Of a stretch of DNA of 6,554 nt, positions 4,479 through 6,554 are shown one piece after another. A model generated the notes under the pieces. The model was given only the letters and a program-made list of their open reading frames with translations, made no database searches and was not told where the DNA came from. The first letter of the stretch is position 1. Every line of letters starts with the position of its first letter. The position numbers and the translations under genes were made by a program. The stretch lies in the NCBI GenBank assembly GCA_025455245.1, contig JALOMX010000114.1:1-6554 (forward strand), in the 5' to 3' direction. This DNA comes from Chitinophagaceae bacterium (lineage in GTDB: Bacteria > Bacteroidota > Bacteroidia > Chitinophagales > Chitinophagaceae).

Positions 4479-6554
4479 TTACATACAATCATGAAATGTA
4501 CGTGTGATCACTTCCATTTGATGGGCTTTGGACAACCGGATGAAATTAACTGCATATCCGGAAACCCTGATGGTAAGTTGAGGGTATTTTTCCGGGTTTT
4601 CGTAAGCATCCATCAGCATTTCGCGGTTCAGAACATTCACATTCAGGTGGTGTGCCTTTTTACTGAAATACCCATCCAGCAGATCAGTCAGGTTATCCAC
4701 CTGATCCTGCCTTGTACTTCCAAGTGATTTTGGAACCATACTCATGGTATTGCTTATGCCGTCAAGCGCATATTTATAATCCAGTTTGGCAACTGAATTG
4801 AGCGAAGCAATAGCCCCATGCGTATCACGACCGTGCATTGGGTTGGCGCCGGGAGCAAAGGGTTCCCCTGCCAAACGTCCGTCGGGAGTGGCGCCTGTCA
4901 TTTTTCCATACATTACATTACTTGTAATGGTAAGCAGGCTCATAGTTGGCGTTGCGTTTTTGTAAGTTGGATGACTTTTGAGCGCATTAAAAAAGTATGC
5001 AGTTACTTCCTGTGCAATACCATCTACGCGATCGTCGTCATTTCCATACATGGGGTAATCGCCTTCCACTTCAAAAGCCGTCGTCAAGCCGGCCTCGTTA
5101 CGAATGGCTTTAACCTGTGCAAATTTGATGGCACTCAGCGAATCGGCGATGATACTGATACCCGCTGCTCCATAAGCAATATCAATCCCCGGATCGGTAT
5201 CCACAAATGCCAGTTGCGCCTTTTCGTAATAATACTTATCGTGCATGTAATGGATAATATTCATGGCTTTTGAATAAACCCTTGCAATTTCATCCATTGA
5301 CTTTTTGAAATAGTCCCATACTTCCTGATAATTCAGGTAGTCACCTTCCATCTGAGGAATATGTTTCAAAATCTGTGTCCCATCATTTTCCTCACGTCCC
5401 CCATTCAATGCAAGCAGCAATGCCTTTACCAGGTTGGTACGTGCCCCGAAAAACTGAATACGTTTTCCGATTTCCTGATGCGATACACAACAGGCTATCC
5501 CATAGTCATCAGTTCCCCTGCACTCAAGCATCAGGTCATCATTTTCGTACTGAATGCTCGAGGTATCAATGGAAACCTGTGCACAAAAATCCTTGAATCC
5601 CTGAGGAAGTTTGTTGCTCCACAATACAGTGAGGTTAGGTTCGGGAGAAGCACCCAGGTTGTAAAGCGTTTGTAAAAATCTGAAAGCTGTTTTGGTAACT
5701 TTAGTGCGTCCATCGGCAAGTTGTCCGCCAATAGCTTCCGTTACCCAGGTTGGGTCGCCTGCAAAAATATCATCATATGCTCCCGGCCGGAGATGCCTGA
5801 CCATTCGCAGTTTCATTACAAAATGGTCAATAAGTTCCTGCGCCTCCTCTTCTGTAATCAGCCCTTCATTCAAATCGCGCTGAATATAGATATCAAGAAA
5901 AGCAGAAACATTACCGAGCGACATAGCTGCACCGTCCTGCTCTTTTACGGCAGCCAGGTATGCCATGTAAACCCATTGAACGGCCTCCTGAGCATTTTTT
6001 GCCGGCCTCGAAAGGTCGAGTCCGTACATGGCGCCCATTACCTTAATATCGTTCAAAGCTTTAATCTGATCGGTTACTTCTTCCCGAAGCCTGATTTTAT
6101 GCTCGGTCATTTCGCCGTCAATGGCCAGTTTATCCGCCTTTTTGGCTTCGATCAACCTGTCGGCACCATACAAGGCAAGCCTGCGGTAATCGCCTATGAT
6201 GCGCCCCCTTGCATAGTTGTCCGGCAAACCGGTAAGAACCCCTTTACTTCTGAACAAAAGAATCTCAGGGTCATAAGCCGAAAACACACCACTGTTGTGG
6301 TCTTTGGTATAGTCAAAAATATCTTTTACCCTGTGGGCCACCTGCATCCCTCTTTCTTTTACGGCACCTTCTACCACACGTACACCACCGTAAGGCTTCA
6401 TGGCCCTTTTCAGCAATTCATCGGTTTGTAACCCTATGATTTTCTCGAGGTCACGGTCAATATATCCCGGCCCATGACTTGTAATGGTCGAAATGGTTTC
6501 GGTATCTATGTTTCGGCATCCGTTATTGGCCCTTTCTTCTGCCATGGCTTTCAG
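4479..6554 (-). CDS. pflB: PflB, pyruvate formate-lyase (formate C-acetyltransferase), 5' end cut by the window
   Basis: This glycyl-radical enzyme converts pyruvate and CoA to acetyl-CoA and formate in the cytoplasm under low oxygen. The catalytic cysteine pair is in GIACCVS (codons 5492-5487), and the radical glycine is in IRVSGYAV (codon 4559-4557) close to the C-terminus. The Cys-Cys pair marks a true pyruvate formate-lyase rather than another glycyl-radical enzyme. [12 protein letters not shown] and FFGARTNL match residues around W333 and R435 of the E. coli enzyme as I recall it. The ATG at 6545-6543 looks internal: the frame stays open to the window edge (codons CTG AAA GCC before it), and LKAMAEER lines up with an internal helix of E. 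coli PflB, leaving about 60 or more residues missing. The gene is therefore given to the window edge as partial. Its activase pflA lies downstream behind a terminator. The promoter is outside the window. Confidence 0.96.
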   Translation of the reverse strand: MKAMAEERANNGCRNIDTETISTITSHGPGYIDRDLEKIIGLQTDELLKRAMKPYGGVRVVEGAVKERGMQVAHRVKDIFDYTKDHNSGVFSAYDPEILLFRSKGVLTGLPDNYARGRIIGDYRRLALYGADRLIEAKKADKLAIDGEMTEHKIRLREEVTDQIKALNDIKVMGAMYGLDLSRPAKNAQEAVQWVYMAYLAAVKEQDGAAMSLGNVSAFLDIYIQRDLNEGLITEEEAQELIDHFVMKLRMVRHLRPGAYDDIFAGDPTWVTEAIGGQLADGRTKVTKTAFRFLQTLYNLGASPEPNLTVLWSNKLPQGFKDFCAQVSIDTSSIQYENDDLMLECRGTDDYGIACCVSHQEIGKRIQFFGARTNLVKALLLALNGGREENDGTQILKHIPQMEGDYLNYQEVWDYFKKSMDEIARVYSKAMNIIHYMHDKYYYEKAQLAFVDTDPGIDIAYGAAGISIIADSLSAIKFAQVKAIRNEAGLTTAFEVEGDYPMYGNDDDRVDGIAQEVTAYFFNALKSHPTYKNATPTMSLLTITSNVMYGKMTGATPDGRLAGEPFAPGANPMHGRDTHGAIASLNSVAKLDYKYALDGISNTMSMVPKSLGSTRQDQVDNLTDLLDGYFSKKAHHLNVNVLNREMLMDAYENPEKYPQLTIRVSGYAVNFIRLSKAHQMEVITRTFHDCM

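Noticed and set aside
4818..5273. A 151-codon plus-strand open frame opposite the middle of pflB.
   Set aside because: It is a shadow frame of pflB with no recognisable motif and low-likelihood composition.
5721..6431. A 236-codon plus-strand open frame opposite pflB.
   Set aside because: It is fully antisense to strongly conserved pflB sequence, has cysteine- and histidine-rich composition with no recognisable domain, and has no promoter or partner. It is a shadow of pflB.

Overview
The window reads as chromosomal DNA from a member of the Bacteroidota, most likely a Cytophagales-like lineage. The evidence is as follows. There are no Shine-Dalgarno sequences ahead of the genes. Promoter-like boxes fit the Bacteroidota TTTG / TAnnTTTG pattern. 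The Crp/Fnr regulator has the phylum's typical C-terminal helix-turn-helix wording. PssA and RsmI have Bacteroidota-like sequences. The placement is inference from sequence style, not a database result. No mobile element, CRISPR array, tRNA or rRNA was seen, and coding density is very high.

Layout. (1) Positions 1-1603, minus strand: a tight three-gene run transcribed pssA -> purS -> rsmI, covering phosphatidylserine synthesis, purine synthesis and 16S rRNA 2'-O-methylation. pssA and purS overlap by an ATGA, purS and rsmI are 2 nt apart, and rsmI runs off the left edge. (2) Positions 1604-1811: a 208-nt divergent intergenic region with candidate promoters for both directions and a 19-bp near-palindrome about midway between them. 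(3) Positions 1812-3661, plus strand: a Crp/Fnr-type regulator, a DUF2177 four-helix membrane protein (TTG start inside the regulator gene) and a DUF1295 steroid-reductase-like membrane protein. Their overlap and spacing imply one operon. (4) Positions 3654-6554, minus strand: pyruvate formate-lyase (pflB, 5' end beyond the right edge) followed by its radical-SAM activase (pflA, TTG start). pflA converges on the DUF1295 gene and their stop-codon ends overlap by 8 nt.

How the genes work together. PflA installs the glycyl radical on PflB, which then splits pyruvate to acetyl-CoA and formate, a fermentative or microaerobic function. A good intrinsic terminator hairpin sits between pflB and pflA, which should keep activase levels well below enzyme levels. 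A second hairpin of the same design lies just past pflA, embedded in the last codons of the opposing DUF1295 gene. Both hairpins form a G.U wobble only in the minus-strand RNA, where the plus-strand RNA has an A.C mismatch, so both point the same way. The least characterised part is the regulator + DUF2177 + DUF1295 operon, plausibly a regulated membrane-lipid modification module; its substrate cannot be read from the sequence.

Nothing here clearly amounts to a new defence or mobile system. The best leads are the terminator architecture, the divergent control region, the small lipid-type operon, and three gene ends that automated calling would tend to get wrong (pflB internal ATG, and TTG starts for DUF2177 and pflA).
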